Made by a program: the position numbers and the translations under genes. The notes below the pieces were generated by a model. That model was not told the DNA's origin, did not search any database, and worked only from the letters and a program-made list of their open reading frames with translations. Positions 46,853 through 55,978 of a stretch of DNA of 64,000 nucleotides are shown one piece after another (positions within the stretch are counted from its first letter, which is position 1; every line of letters starts with the position of its first letter). Source of the stretch: CAVYEM01 sp963767635 (GTDB taxonomy: Bacteria; Vulcanimicrobiota; Vulcanimicrobiia; Vulcanimicrobiales; Vulcanimicrobiaceae); the NCBI GenBank assembly GCA_963767635.1, contig CAVYEM010000003.1, positions 372,001 through 436,000 on the forward strand, read 5' to 3'.

Positions 46853-47263
46853 CTAGAAGAACTCGTTGAGGAACGCCGCCGCTTCGTCCGAGATACCGGC
46901 GATCTTGTTCGTTGCCTGACGATAGAATTTGAAATTCAGCTCGGTTGCGGGTTGACCATCGTTCCAGTCCGTGAAATCTTTGAGTTCGCTCCGGCCAATC
47001 GGCCGCTTTGCAAGCGCAGTTGGTCTGATGGTGAGGCTCACGCGCGGTGTTTGGCGAGCGATGCCGCGCTTCTTCGCGATGCCTTCGGCGCAAGTGACAA
47101 TGCCGCGCGCGACGAGGCCTAGGCCGCCCTCGTTCTCGCTCGCGAACACGAAGATCGTCTGGCCTTCGGCGATATGCTTGCCACCATACATGGTCTTTTG
47201 CGCAGTGAACTTGAACGTGTTCGCCCGAGGATCGCAAACCTCGGCTTTGATCGCGAATGCCAT
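46853..47263 (-). CDS. Conserved protein of unknown function (EVE/PUA-like?)
   Basis: This intact protein has 136 residues: MAFAIKAEVCDPRANTFKFT, IFVFASENEGGLGLVARGIV, IARQTPRVSLTIRPTALAKR, TELNFKFYRQATNKIAGISD and EAAAFLNEFF. I recall close relatives in proteobacteria annotated as hypothetical. The pattern of short strands, with a phrase like FVFASENEGGxGLVARG, resembles EVE/PUA-like folds that read modified bases, but I cannot demonstrate it. It stands alone between propeller B and the pyruvate-oxidase-like gene. Confidence 0.7.
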   Translation of the reverse strand: MAFAIKAEVCDPRANTFKFTAQKTMYGGKHIAEGQTIFVFASENEGGLGLVARGIVTCAEGIAKKRGIARQTPRVSLTIRPTALAKRPIGRSELKDFTDWNDGQPATELNFKFYRQATNKIAGISDEAAAFLNEFF

Positions 47264-47338
47264 GCTTATCCTCCGTTACCGGAGCGGTTTACCAAAATCC
47301 GCAACGGCCTCCAGCCGCGTCGCGGCGCGCGGCATGGC

Positions 47339-49129
47339 TTACTTACGCGAACCGTGATGCGGCAACAGTCCCGCAAGCACTTCCTTCACCGATTCCTTGA
47401 TCACGCCGCCTTCGTCGGGGTCGCCTTTGGCAAGTGCCGAGAAAAGATTGTGCGCTTCCGCGAGCGTGATGTGCGGCGGCAACTGCGTGATGTTTGCATC
47501 GACGACCGCATCGAAAATCACGGGGCGATTCGAGGCTAATGCGCGATCCCAGGCCGGGCCAATCTCCTCGGAGCGTTCGACCCGAATGCCGTTCAAGCCG
47601 ATTTGGTTCGCATATTCGGCGTAATTGAAATGCGGCAAATTCTGAGAGGCTTCGTATTTCGGATTTCCGCTTTCGATGCGCATCTCCCAAGTCACCTGAT
47701 TGAGATCCGAGTTGTTCATAACCAGAAAAATGAGCCGCGGATCGCTCCAGCGTTTCCAGTACTTTGCGACGGTAAGCATTTCGGCGCTCCCGTTCATCTG
47801 CATCGCGCCATCGCCGGTGCACGCGATAACGGTGCGATCCGGGAATGCAAACTTTGCTGCAATGGCGTACGGAACGGCCGAACCCATCGTCGCCAGGCTG
47901 CCGGAAAGCGAAGATTTCATGCCGCGCCGCATATGAATGTTGCGCGCAAACCAATTGGTGGCCGTACCGGCATCGCCCGTCAGAATGGCGTTATCCGGCA
48001 GGCGTTCGTTCAGTTCCCAGAATACGAGCTGAGGGTTGATTTGCGTTCCTTTGACGTGAGCGCGCGCCTCTTCGTCGCCGTACCAATTTTTGAGGTTCTT
48101 CGCGATGCCATCGCGCCACGCAGTATCGGTCTTTTGCTTGAGCAACGGCAGAAGCTCCGCGAGCGTCTGCCGGCTGTCGCCGATCAAATTCACCTCGGTG
48201 GGGAAGCGCAGTCCGACGTTGCGAGCGTCGATGTCGATTTGCACCCCGCGCGCCTGCCCTTCTTTGGGCAAAAACTCCGAATACGGATAGCACGTGCCGA
48301 CCATCAGGAGCGTGTCGCACTCGTTCATCATGTCGGAGCTGGGCCGCGTGCCGAGCAATCCCAATGTTCCCGTGACGTACGGCAAATCGTCCGGAACGAC
48401 GTATTTGCCAAGCAAAGCCTTGGCGATGCCCGCGCCTAAACGGTCCGCAACAGCGAGGATCTCATCCGTCGCGTTTGCTGCCCCTTGCCCGACCATCATC
48501 GCCACGCGCTCACCGGCATTGAGCACGTCGGCCGCACGCTGCAGATCGTGCTGCACCGGCACGACGGAAGGCGCCGAGTATCCCACGCTGCTGCGCGTCA
48601 TGTTGTGCGTGCGGGGCGGCTGAGGAACCGCGTCCTTCTCTTGCACGTCTTTCGGGACGATCACGCACGTGACGGCGCGAAAAGCCGCCGCCGTGCGAAC
48701 CGCGCGATCGACGATGTGGCGCATCGCGGCGGGGCTCGAAACCGTATAGACGTACTCCGTTACATCTTGCAGCAGCACTTGCAGGTCGACTTCTTGCTGG
48801 TACGAACTTCCGAGCGCGCTCGTGGCCGCCTGTCCGACAATCGCGACGACCGGCGTGTGATCCATCTTTGCATCGTACAGGCCGTTGAGCATGTGCACGG
48901 CACCGGGACCGGAGGTCGCCAAACACAGCCCTACTTCACCGGTGAATTTCGCGTGCGCACACGCCATGAATCCGGCCATCTCTTCGTGACGCACTTGAAT
49001 GAACTGCAGTTTGTCGCCGATGCGATCGAACGCGCCCATGATGCCGTTGATACCGTCGCCGGGATAGCCGTAGACTCGCTTGAATCCCCACTCGACGAGT
49101 CGCTGCAATAAAAAATCGCTCGTATTCAT
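47339..49129 (-). CDS. Thiamine-diphosphate enzyme, pyruvate oxidase/dehydrogenase (PoxB)-like
   Basis: This intact enzyme has 596 residues and three typical domains. The N-terminal PYR domain has the activating Glu in VRHEEMAGFMACAHAKFTGE, SGPGAVHMLNGLYDAKMDH and TPVVAIVGQ. The central domain has ERVAMMVGQGAANATDEILA and VGTCYPYSEFLPKEGQARGV. The C-terminal PP domain has the GDG-type TPP/Mg motif TVIACTGDGAMQMNGSAEML with LVMNNSDLNQVTWEMR. It fits the PoxB-like group (quinone-linked pyruvate dehydrogenase or pyruvate oxidase). The substrate cannot be proven. Monocistronic on the minus strand. Confidence 0.87.
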   Translation of the reverse strand: MNTSDFLLQRLVEWGFKRVYGYPGDGINGIMGAFDRIGDKLQFIQVRHEEMAGFMACAHAKFTGEVGLCLATSGPGAVHMLNGLYDAKMDHTPVVAIVGQAATSALGSSYQQEVDLQVLLQDVTEYVYTVSSPAAMRHIVDRAVRTAAAFRAVTCVIVPKDVQEKDAVPQPPRTHNMTRSSVGYSAPSVVPVQHDLQRAADVLNAGERVAMMVGQGAANATDEILAVADRLGAGIAKALLGKYVVPDDLPYVTGTLGLLGTRPSSDMMNECDTLLMVGTCYPYSEFLPKEGQARGVQIDIDARNVGLRFPTEVNLIGDSRQTLAELLPLLKQKTDTAWRDGIAKNLKNWYGDEEARAHVKGTQINPQLVFWELNERLPDNAILTGDAGTATNWFARNIHMRRGMKSSLSGSLATMGSAVPYAIAAKFAFPDRTVIACTGDGAMQMNGSAEMLTVAKYWKRWSDPRLIFLVMNNSDLNQVTWEMRIESGNPKYEASQNLPHFNYAEYANQIGLNGIRVERSEEIGPAWDRALASNRPVIFDAVVDANITQLPPHITLAEAHNLFSALAKGDPDEGGVIKESVKEVLAGLLPHHGSRK

Positions 49130-49235
49130 ATCAATCTCCGCGTATGCCGGTATCCTTTACCCGATTTTACGTGCTCCGGTGCTCACGGAGCGCCTGCCCG
49201 GTGCGCATGAGCGCCAGGTGGGTATTGGCATTATG

Positions 49236-49618
49236 ATGCCGGCCATTGCGCTAAAGCGCGCGTACGAGAAACCGGCGCGCGGCGACGGATTCCGCGTGCT
49301 CGTCGATCGCCTTTGGCCGCGCGGCATTAAGAAAGAGGAGTTCAGCTCGACGTTTGGGCCAAGGACTTAGCGCCCAGCACGGAACTGCGCCAATGGTTCG
49401 GACACGATCCGGAAAAATGGGCCGCGTTCCGCAAGCGCTATCGCGCCGAATTAAGCCAGTCTCACGCCGCCAAGCGCATTGGCGAGCTCATCGATGCCGC
49501 GAAGCGCGAAAAAACCATCACTCTCGTGTACGGCGCCAAGGACCCGGAACACAACGAGGCTATCGTGTTGCACGGCATGTTCGAGCGAGTAGCGGCCAAG
49601 AAACAAACTTCAGCATAG
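49236..49618 (+). CDS. DUF488-family protein (frameshifted)
   Basis: Start at the ATG at 49236 (or 49233). ALKRAYEKPARGDGFRVLVD, then RLWPRGIKKEEF, is the family opening. After about 49349 a missing A (TTCAGCTC for TTCAAGCTC) shifts the frame; the corrected sequence reads LDVWAKDLAPSTELRQWFGH, EKWAAFRKRYRAELSQSHAA and ITLVYGAKDPEHNEAIVLHG, ending at 49618. The family (YeaO-like, about 120 residues) has no settled function. It is convergent with the TPM-domain gene 20 bases away. Confidence 0.85.
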
Positions 49619-49638
49619 CGCCGGCGCGAATAGCGCAG

Positions 49639-50619
49639 TTACCAGCCGCCGCCGCCCCCGCCGGCATCGCCGCCGCCGCCAAAGCCGCCTCCTCCGCCGA
49701 AATCTCCACCGCCGCCGCCGAAGCCGCCACCTCCCCAGTCACCGCCGCCGCCGCCGCCCACATCGGCTTGTCCGGCGTCGGATTGCCAGCCGCCGGCGTC
49801 GACCGGAGTCTGTCCGCCCGTGGGATCCGTGTTGCCCCACGCGCCGGTACCGATGTTCTGGCGCCCGAAGAGTTCGTTGCCCAGAAAAGCGCCGCCGAGG
49901 CCGCCGAGCAGACCACTCCAAAACCCTCCGCCGCCTCCAAAGCCGCCGTAGCCACCGTATCCGCCGTAGCCTGGGCCACCTGGACCGCCGGGACCATATC
50001 CGCCGCCGTAAGCGCGCGGGCCGGCGGCCGCGCGCATGATCGAGCGGATGATGAAGAACGCAAAGAGCGCGATGACGATCCACCAGAACGCGCTAATATG
50101 TAGCCCCTGAGCGCTTTGCTGCGGATACGCGCTGTTGGTGCTGCGTGCAGGTTGCGCGCCCGGCAGCGAGCTCAGATGCGAACGGTATACGTCGAGGGTG
50201 GCATTGACCGCCGTGGTAATGCCGCCGTCATAGTCGCCCGCGCGAAACTGCGCCTGCATGGCCGAAGCGACCGAAGCGGACGTTTGCGAACTCCACCAGC
50301 CGGATTGCACCGCAGCGCGATCCGGAACGATCCAGTCCTTGCGGTCGCCCTTGTCGATGAAAATCAGCACGCCGTTGACTTGCTGCTGCGCAAAGGCGTT
50401 CATCGCCGCGGCGCGCACGTCCCCGCCCGCAACGGAAGGGACCGTCTGCACGATGATCTCTTTGCCGGTTTGCGCGTTGAAGTTGCCGATGCGCGTGTTG
50501 AGCTGCTGCACCGTCTGCGCGCCGAACATTCCCGCTTGATCCTGAACGAAATCTTTGGCCAGCGCCGGGGCGCTTGCGGCAAGCACCGCTGCAATCAAGG
50601 CCGGTAATACGCGTTTCAT
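49639..50619 (-). CDS. TPM-domain membrane protein with Gly-rich tail
   Basis: This 326-residue protein has a signal peptide (LPALIAAVLAASAPALAKDF), a TPM (YgcG/TLP18.3/Psb32-type) domain at about residues 23-150 (VQDQAGMFGAQTVQQLNTRI, TGKEIIVQTVPSVAGGDVRA, VNGVLIFIDKGDRKDWIVPD), one transmembrane helix (FWWIVIALFAFFIIRSIMRA) and a very Gly-rich C-terminus (GGGGGDWGGGGFGGGGG-type). The TPM fold is linked to phosphatase activity in plants and to unknown roles in bacteria. It is the last gene of the operon beginning at tsaE, 21 bases after a small membrane protein. Confidence 0.85.
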   Translation of the reverse strand: MKRVLPALIAAVLAASAPALAKDFVQDQAGMFGAQTVQQLNTRIGNFNAQTGKEIIVQTVPSVAGGDVRAAAMNAFAQQQVNGVLIFIDKGDRKDWIVPDRAAVQSGWWSSQTSASVASAMQAQFRAGDYDGGITTAVNATLDVYRSHLSSLPGAQPARSTNSAYPQQSAQGLHISAFWWIVIALFAFFIIRSIMRAAAGPRAYGGGYGPGGPGGPGYGGYGGYGGFGGGGGFWSGLLGGLGGAFLGNELFGRQNIGTGAWGNTDPTGGQTPVDAGGWQSDAGQADVGGGGGGDWGGGGFGGGGGDFGGGGGFGGGGDAGGGGGGW

Positions 50620-50640
50620 GTCGTTCCTATTTCTTGAACT

Positions 50641-50787
50641 TTAGTGAATGAAGCCCACGGCGAGCAGTCCGCCCACGATGCTGAAGGCAAAGACGAAGAT
50701 GAAGATCCAAACACCCGCGCGCAGCAGCGCCTGCCGGCGGCGGCGAGCGGATTGCGTTTCGTATCGTACCTTTGGACGCCGGCTCAT
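50641..50787 (-). CDS. Small single-pass membrane protein
   Basis: This 48-residue protein starts at the ATG at 50787, which overlaps the rsfS stop in an ATGA arrangement, so it is coupled to rsfS. The basic N-terminus (MSRRPKVRYETQSARRRRQA) is followed by one hydrophobic helix (VWIFIFVFAFSIVGGLLAVG). It looks like a signal-anchored small protein, or the N-terminus of a membrane protein such as a cell-wall enzyme whose rest is missing, but no downstream coding continuation is visible. Confidence 0.65.
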   Translation of the reverse strand: MSRRPKVRYETQSARRRRQALLRAGVWIFIFVFAFSIVGGLLAVGFIH

Positions 50788-51143
50788 GACGTTTGCGCCT
50801 GCCGTTCCGGCACGGCCGACCAAAGACGCTCGAGATTGTAGAACGCGCGCTGCTCGGGCGTGAAGACGTGCACCACGACGTTGCCGACATCCAGCAGAAT
50901 CCAATTGCCGTCTGCGTAGCCCTCGACGCGGGCAACGCGCAGGCCTGCGGCTTTGACGCGCTCGGCAATGCTGTCCGCGATCGACCGCGTCTGAATTTTC
51001 GAACGGCCGGTAACGATGACGAAGTAATCGGCCAGAATCGTACGTCCCGCCACGTCGATCTCGGTCACGTCTTCAGCCTTTTTGTCGTGCGCCGCTGCAC
51101 GCACGATCTCAAGAATGTCCGCCAGTGCCAACCTCCAGTGCAT
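50784..51143 (-). CDS. rsfS: Ribosomal silencing factor RsfS
   Basis: This 119-residue protein of the RsfS/Iojap family binds ribosomal protein uL14 and blocks subunit joining when nutrients are scarce. Diagnostic stretches are ITDVAGRTILADYFVIVTGR-like (VAGRTILADYFVIVTGR), SKIQTRSIADSIAERVKAAG, VEGYADGNWILLDVGNVVVH and VFTPEQRAFYNLERLW. Its start overlaps yqeK by 35 bases. RsfS next to YqeK is a very common arrangement. Confidence 0.94.
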   Translation of the reverse strand: MHWRLALADILEIVRAAAHDKKAEDVTEIDVAGRTILADYFVIVTGRSKIQTRSIADSIAERVKAAGLRVARVEGYADGNWILLDVGNVVVHVFTPEQRAFYNLERLWSAVPERQAQTS

Positions 51144-51710
51144 CGGCCGCCAGGCCGAAGGCCGTCATCGCCGCAGCCGTCTGCGGCGCGAGAGGGAGTT
51201 GCCTCCCAGTAAGATACTCCAGGGACGCCGCAATCGTTGCACGCATCGCGGCGTGCAGGTCCACGAAGGCCAACTCGGCCAGCGCGGCCCGCTGCGCGTA
51301 TTCGCGGCCCGGTTCCAGACCGTCGGCAAGGTAAAGGATGCAATCGAGCGGCGACATGTCGCCGTCCGCGAGCGTGTGTTTGGCAATGGCTGACAGCACG
51401 TCCGTGTCGGTTATCCCGAATCGTTCCTGCGCAAGATGGGCCGAAAGCGGCGCATGCAGCACGACCGGATGCTCCCGCGCGTACGAGTCGATCGGAATGC
51501 CGCGCAGCGCGCTTTCGCGCAGCAGACTGCGGCGAGGAATACAGCCTTGCGAGATCGTGCAGCATCCCGGCGACGCGCGCTTTCCCGGGCGCAAGCCCGT
51601 GCGTTCTGGCTAGATTCTCCGCCATGCGGGCAACGCGTACGCAATGCGCATACCGGTGTTCTTGCCGCAAGTCGGCACGTACGCGTTTCGACAGACTCGC
51701 TAAACGTCAT
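51109..51710 (-). CDS. yqeK: YqeK-type HD-domain hydrolase (frameshifted)
   Basis: The ATG at 51710 overlaps the rimI stop (ATGA), which I take as the true start. It then needs a CG-dinucleotide correction near 51685 to join MTFSESVETR with VRADLRQEHRYAHCVRVARM. The HD motif is in AGMLHDLARLY. Near 51570 a second break (one extra T) leads into PRRSLLRESALRGIPIDSYA, then REHPVVLHAPLSAHLAQERF, SAIAKHTLADGDMSPLDCIL and YLADGLEPGREYAQRAALAE. YqeK hydrolyses symmetric Ap4A. About 200 residues, the family length. Confidence 0.88.
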
Positions 51711-52246
51711 CCCAACAGCATTGCGCGCAACGCCCGCAGCCTGTTCCGGTAGATGTCGCTCTTCAGATTTCCGGCCCACATCACCAGCGCGTTTTCGTTG
51801 TTGTCGCTGTAGTACGCTTTCCGGGTTGAGACGGTCGTGAATCCGTACTTGCGATAAAGCGCTTGCGCGACCGTGTTGCTTTCGCGCACTTCAAGCGTCA
51901 TCCATGACGTGCCGCGTTCGATCGCTCGGTCCAGCAAATGCAAGAGCATCCGTTCGCCGTATTTGCGTCCACGCGCATCGCGAGAAACGGCGATCGTCGT
52001 GATGTGCGAGTCTTCCAGAATCACCCAAATGCCGCCGTAGGCGACGATGCGCCGGCCCAGCCTGCCGACGTAATAATGCGCGGCCTTGTTCTCGTGCAGT
52101 TCCTGGTAAAACGCATTCGACGGCCACGTCGTCGCGAAGGACTGCTGTTCGATGCGCAGCACGTCCTTGATATCTGCATCCGTCATCGAATTGATGAGGA
52201 GCGGCGAATCGCCGGTTATTTGTTCCGGTTTGGGCTCGAGTTTCAC
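51707..52246 (-). CDS. rimI: Ribosomal protein bS18 N-acetyltransferase RimI
   Basis: This intact GNAT acetyltransferase has 179 residues: MTDADIKDVLRIEQQSFATT, the acetyl-CoA loop ITTIAVSRDARGRKYGERML with RKYGERM as the pyrophosphate-binding RxxGxG/A version, LEVRESNTVAQALYRKYGFT, and STRKAYYSDNNENALVMWAG. It overlaps tsaB by four bases and yqeK by four. RimI acetylates the N-terminus of ribosomal protein S18 and may have other targets. Confidence 0.93.
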   Translation of the reverse strand: MKLEPKPEQITGDSPLLINSMTDADIKDVLRIEQQSFATTWPSNAFYQELHENKAAHYYVGRLGRRIVAYGGIWVILEDSHITTIAVSRDARGRKYGERMLLHLLDRAIERGTSWMTLEVRESNTVAQALYRKYGFTTVSTRKAYYSDNNENALVMWAGNLKSDIYRNRLRALRAMLLG

Positions 52247-52908
52247 GTCGATGGGCGCGGCACGCTCACTGCCGGCAACTCACCGTAATCCGCGCGTATT
52301 TCATGCGGGCTGGGCGCAGGATCGCGCTGCGCCGCGACGGTTGCGACGGCGAGGGCGCTGGGTTCTATCGCGCGGGGCAGCAAGAGCACCTGGATGCCGC
52401 GTTCGCCAAGCGGCGCAATAACGTCCTCCGCGGCGCCGATGAGCAGCAGCGGTGAAACGTTCAAGTCCTTGCCGAAGCCGTCCAGCACGTCGTGGATGTA
52501 CCCCGACGCGCGGCGGTCGCGTCCATTGGAGCGCAGGCGCGCCGAGATGACGCCCTGCCGCCCGTGCACGACGCAAAGCAGTGCGCGCTGCGGTTCGGTG
52601 TGCGTGCCGGCTTCCAGCGCGTCGAACGAATTCACGCCGGTCAACGGCAAATTCCACCCCTGCGCCAGCGATTTGGCGTAGCTGATGGCGATGCGCACGC
52701 CTGTAAAGCTTCCCGGACCGACGCCGACGGCTAAGCGGTCCACGGCGTGCGGCTGCAGCCCGCTCTCGCTCAGCACGGCGCTCACGGCAGAAAGCCCGCG
52801 CTCGAGTGCCACTTGTCCGCGATATCCCACCGCAGATGAACGGCCGCCATCCCGGACGATTGCGGCCGAAAAACCTTCGAGGGCGGCATCGAGGGCGAGC
52901 ACGATCAT
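52243..52908 (-). CDS. tsaB: tRNA threonylcarbamoyladenosine biosynthesis protein TsaB
   Basis: This 221-residue protein is the ASKHA-fold partner of TsaD in t6A37 formation. MIVLALDAALEGFSAAIVRD opens it and LAVGVGPGSFTGVRIAISYA, with KSLAQGWNLPLTGVNSFDAL, is the diagnostic N-terminal block. The C-terminal lobe is shortened and divergent, as is normal. It overlaps tsaE by four bases and rimI by four. tsaD is not in the window. Confidence 0.94.
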   Translation of the reverse strand: MIVLALDAALEGFSAAIVRDGGRSSAVGYRGQVALERGLSAVSAVLSESGLQPHAVDRLAVGVGPGSFTGVRIAISYAKSLAQGWNLPLTGVNSFDALEAGTHTEPQRALLCVVHGRQGVISARLRSNGRDRRASGYIHDVLDGFGKDLNVSPLLLIGAAEDVIAPLGERGIQVLLLPRAIEPSALAVATVAAQRDPAPSPHEIRADYGELPAVSVPRPST

Positions 52909-53372
52909 CGGTTCTCGCCTTCTTCCGTGCCGGCCGAATCCGGCGCGCGCACACTCACCCTTCGTGGCCCCTCACCGCTTCCGTCGATCTCGATTTCGTA
53001 CCGAACCGGCGGCAGCAGGATCGGCGCGTTGCGCCACCATTCCGCCAAAACGATGGACGTACCGTCGAAGGCCTCCTCGAGGCCCAGCTGCGCGATTTCA
53101 CGCGCATCTTCAATGCGGTAGAGGTCCAAGTGGTTTACCGGCGGTTCGCATGCGGCTGCATCGGCGTCCGGTGCGTAGCGATGCCAAAACGTGAACGTCG
53201 GGCTGCTGGCAAGGTCGCTGCCGAGCAGCTCCGTGACGACGGCTTTGATAAACGTCGTCTTGCCGGCGCCCAGCGGACCGGAGAGGCCGACGACGTCGCC
53301 TGCACGCAACCGGCGCGCGAATTGTGCCGCAAAGTGGCGAAACTCTTGCTCGCTATAAAATGTTCGATCCAT
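52905..53372 (-). CDS. tsaE: tRNA threonylcarbamoyladenosine biosynthesis ATPase TsaE
   Basis: This 155-residue P-loop ATPase starts at the ATG at 53372, leaving 45 bases to gyrA. Walker A is VGLSGPLGAGKTTFIKAVVT. Also present are LASSPTFTFWHRYA, NHLDLYRIEDAREIAQLGLE, the Walker B region SIVLAEWWRN and a C-terminal strand IEIDGSGEGPRRVSV. TsaE couples ATP hydrolysis to resetting the TsaBD complex. It is the first gene of the leftward operon and divergent from gyrA. Confidence 0.94.
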   Translation of the reverse strand: MDRTFYSEQEFRHFAAQFARRLRAGDVVGLSGPLGAGKTTFIKAVVTELLGSDLASSPTFTFWHRYAPDADAAACEPPVNHLDLYRIEDAREIAQLGLEEAFDGTSIVLAEWWRNAPILLPPVRYEIEIDGSGEGPRRVSVRAPDSAGTEEGENR

Positions 53373-53417
53373 CGGTTTGGCGAAACACCTATTCCGTGAA
53401 CGGACGGAAGTTCTGCA

Positions 53418-55923
53418 TTGAATAACGACATCATCTCGCAAATCAACGTCGAAGACGAGATGCGCGAGAGCTATCTCTCGTATGCGATGTCGGTCATCGC
53501 CTCGCGCGCGCTGCCCGACGTCCGCGACGGTCTCAAACCGGTGCAGCGCCGCATTCTTTTTGCCATGCGCGAAATGGGCATGGAACCGACCAAGCAGCAC
53601 CGCAAGTGCGCCGGAATCATCGGCGAGGTGCTCAAATCGTTCCATCCGCACGGCGACGCGTCCGTCTATGATGCGCTGGTACGCATGGCGCAGGACTTCA
53701 CGCTGCGCTACCCGCTGGTCGACGGACACGGCAACTTCGGCTCGATCGATCCCGATCCGCCTGCAGCATACCGGTACACCGAAGCGCGTTTGGCGCGCAC
53801 TTCGACCGAAGCGCTCAGCGACATCGACAAAGAAACGGTTCCATTCGTTCCCAACTTCGATAATCAGGGCACGGAGCCCAGCGTGCTGCCCGGCAAACTA
53901 CCGCAGCTGCTGCTCAACGGTTCCAGCGGCATTGCAGTGGGCATGGCGACGAACATTCCGCCGCACAACCTGATGGAGATCGCCGATGCGGTCGCCGCGA
54001 TCATCGACGACCCGGCCATCTCGGATAGCAATCTGGCGGACATCGTCACGGGGCCCGATTTCCCAACGGGCGGCATCATCATGGGGCAGGAGGCCATTCG
54101 GGAAGCGTATCGCACCGGGCGCGGCTCGATCGCGATTCGCGGCAAAGCGGAGATCGTGGAAGATCGCGGCCGCAACAAAATCATCATTACGGAAATTCCA
54201 TACCAAGTTTACAAGGGCCGCATCGTTGAGGCTATCGCCGAAGCGCATGCCGAAAAGCGCATCCAGGGCATCTCCGCGCTGCACGACGAGTCTAACCGCA
54301 AGGGCATGCGGGTCGTCGTCGAGCTGCACAAAGCGGCAACGCCGAAGATCGTACTCAACCAGCTCTACAAGCACACGCCGCTGCAGTCGAGCTTCGGTTT
54401 CAACATGCTGGCGCTCGTGCCCGTGGGGCCGCCGCGTGCCGATGGTTCCGTCTCCCTCGAACCGCAAGTGCTCTCGCTCAAGCAACTGCTCGAACATTAC
54501 ATCGTGCATCGCAAGGACGTCGTTACGAAGCGCACGCAGTACGATCTGCGCAAAGCCGAAGAGCGCGCGCATCTGCTGGAAGGCTACCGGATCGCGCTCG
54601 ACAACATCGACGAAGTCATCGAGATCGTGCGCGGCAGCCAGACCACTGACGAGGCCCGGGTAAAGTCTGACCGCGCGATTCAGCCTTTCGGACGTGCAAG
54701 CCAACGCCATCGTCGACATGCGGCTGCGCACGCTGGTCGGCTTGGAACGCCAGAAGATCGAGAACGAGTACGAGGAACTCATCAAACTCATCGCCGAACT
54801 GCAGGATATCCTGAAGAGTTCGCGCCGCATCGCGGCAATCGTCAAGACCGAAATTCTCGACGTCAAGAAGAAATTCGGCGACGAACGGCGCACGGCGATC
54901 ATCCCGGCGGAAGACGAGTTTTCGGTCGAAGCCCTGATTCCGAATACCGAAGTCGTCGTCACGTACACGGTCGGCGGCTACATCAAACGAGTATCGGGCG
55001 ACACGTTCAAAACGCAAAATCGCGGCGGGCGCGGCGTCGTCGGCATCGCGAATCTCAAGCGCGAAGACGTCGTGCGTAATTTCTTCATCACCAAGACGCA
55101 CGACCACGTGCTCTTCTTCACCAACAAAGGGCGCGCATACCGGCTGCGCGGGTTCGAAATTCCCGATACGACGCGGCAGGCGCGCGGCACGGCGCTCGTC
55201 AATTTGCTCACGCTTCCGCCGGGCGAATACGTTACGGCGGTGTTCCCGGTACAGAATTTCGCCGGAGAACGGTATATGATCATGGTCACCAGAAACGGCG
55301 TGATCAAGAAAACGAAGCTCGAAGAATTCTCGAACGTGCGCCGCAACGGGCTCAACGCCATCAACTTGGACGAGAACGACGAACTGCTGGCGGTCGATCT
55401 CTCCGACGGCAGCCGGGACGTCATCCTGGGCACCGTCGCGGGCATGGCCGTGCACTTCAACGAGCGCCACGTGCGGCCGATGGGCCGCAACGCGCGCGGC
55501 GTGCGAGGCATGACGTTGGAACGCGGCGATGCGATCGTGGCGATGGACGTGATCGAAGACCAGCGGCGTGAAGTGCTGCTCGTCACGACGCGCGCCTTCG
55601 GCAAACGCACGCCGATCGACGACTATCGCCATACTTCACGCGGCGGAAAAGGCGTCAAAGCGTTTGCAAAGGAGCGGGAAGACATCGGCAAAGTGGTCGA
55701 TCAGATTTTGGTCGCGCCGGAGGACGAAATTTTGATGATCACGTCGTCCAATCAAGTGATTCGTCTGCGCGTTTGCGACATCCGCAAGGCCGGCCGCTCC
55801 ACCAAGGGCGTGCGCTTGCAACGTCTGGGCGAGGGCGACGAAGTGATCGCCATCACGAACTTGGGCAAACAAGCCAAGCAGATTACCGAAATCACCGGCG
55901 AGCCGGTGGAGCCGCTTCCGTGA
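53418..55923 (+). CDS. gyrA: DNA gyrase subunit A (frameshifted)
   Basis: The TTG start at 53418 gives MNNDIISQINVEDEMRESYL, with GGACGGAAG seven bases before it. The quinolone-determining region reads FHPHGDASVYDALVRMAQDF, with Ala81 and Ser82 at the Ser83/Ala84 positions of E. coli and Asp85 retained. The catalytic Tyr is Tyr120 in AAYRYTEARLAR. Near 54668 one extra T breaks the frame after TDEARVK; the next frame continues FSLSDVQANAIVDMRLRTLV, then the coiled coil and the six-bladed C-terminal pinwheel, with a GyrA-box-like SRGGKG in DYRHTSRGGKGVKAFAK. This marks it as gyrase rather than topoisomerase IV. About 835 residues. Confidence 0.95.
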
Positions 55924-55978
55924 AACCTCGCAATGCCGGGTCGAGTTTAAATTGTCAAAAGGAGAGCAGCCGAACAGC

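Noticed and set aside
49236..49370. Short separate protein ending at the TAG at 49368
   Set aside because: Adding one A near 49349 restores a complete DUF488 domain, so it is the first part of that gene.
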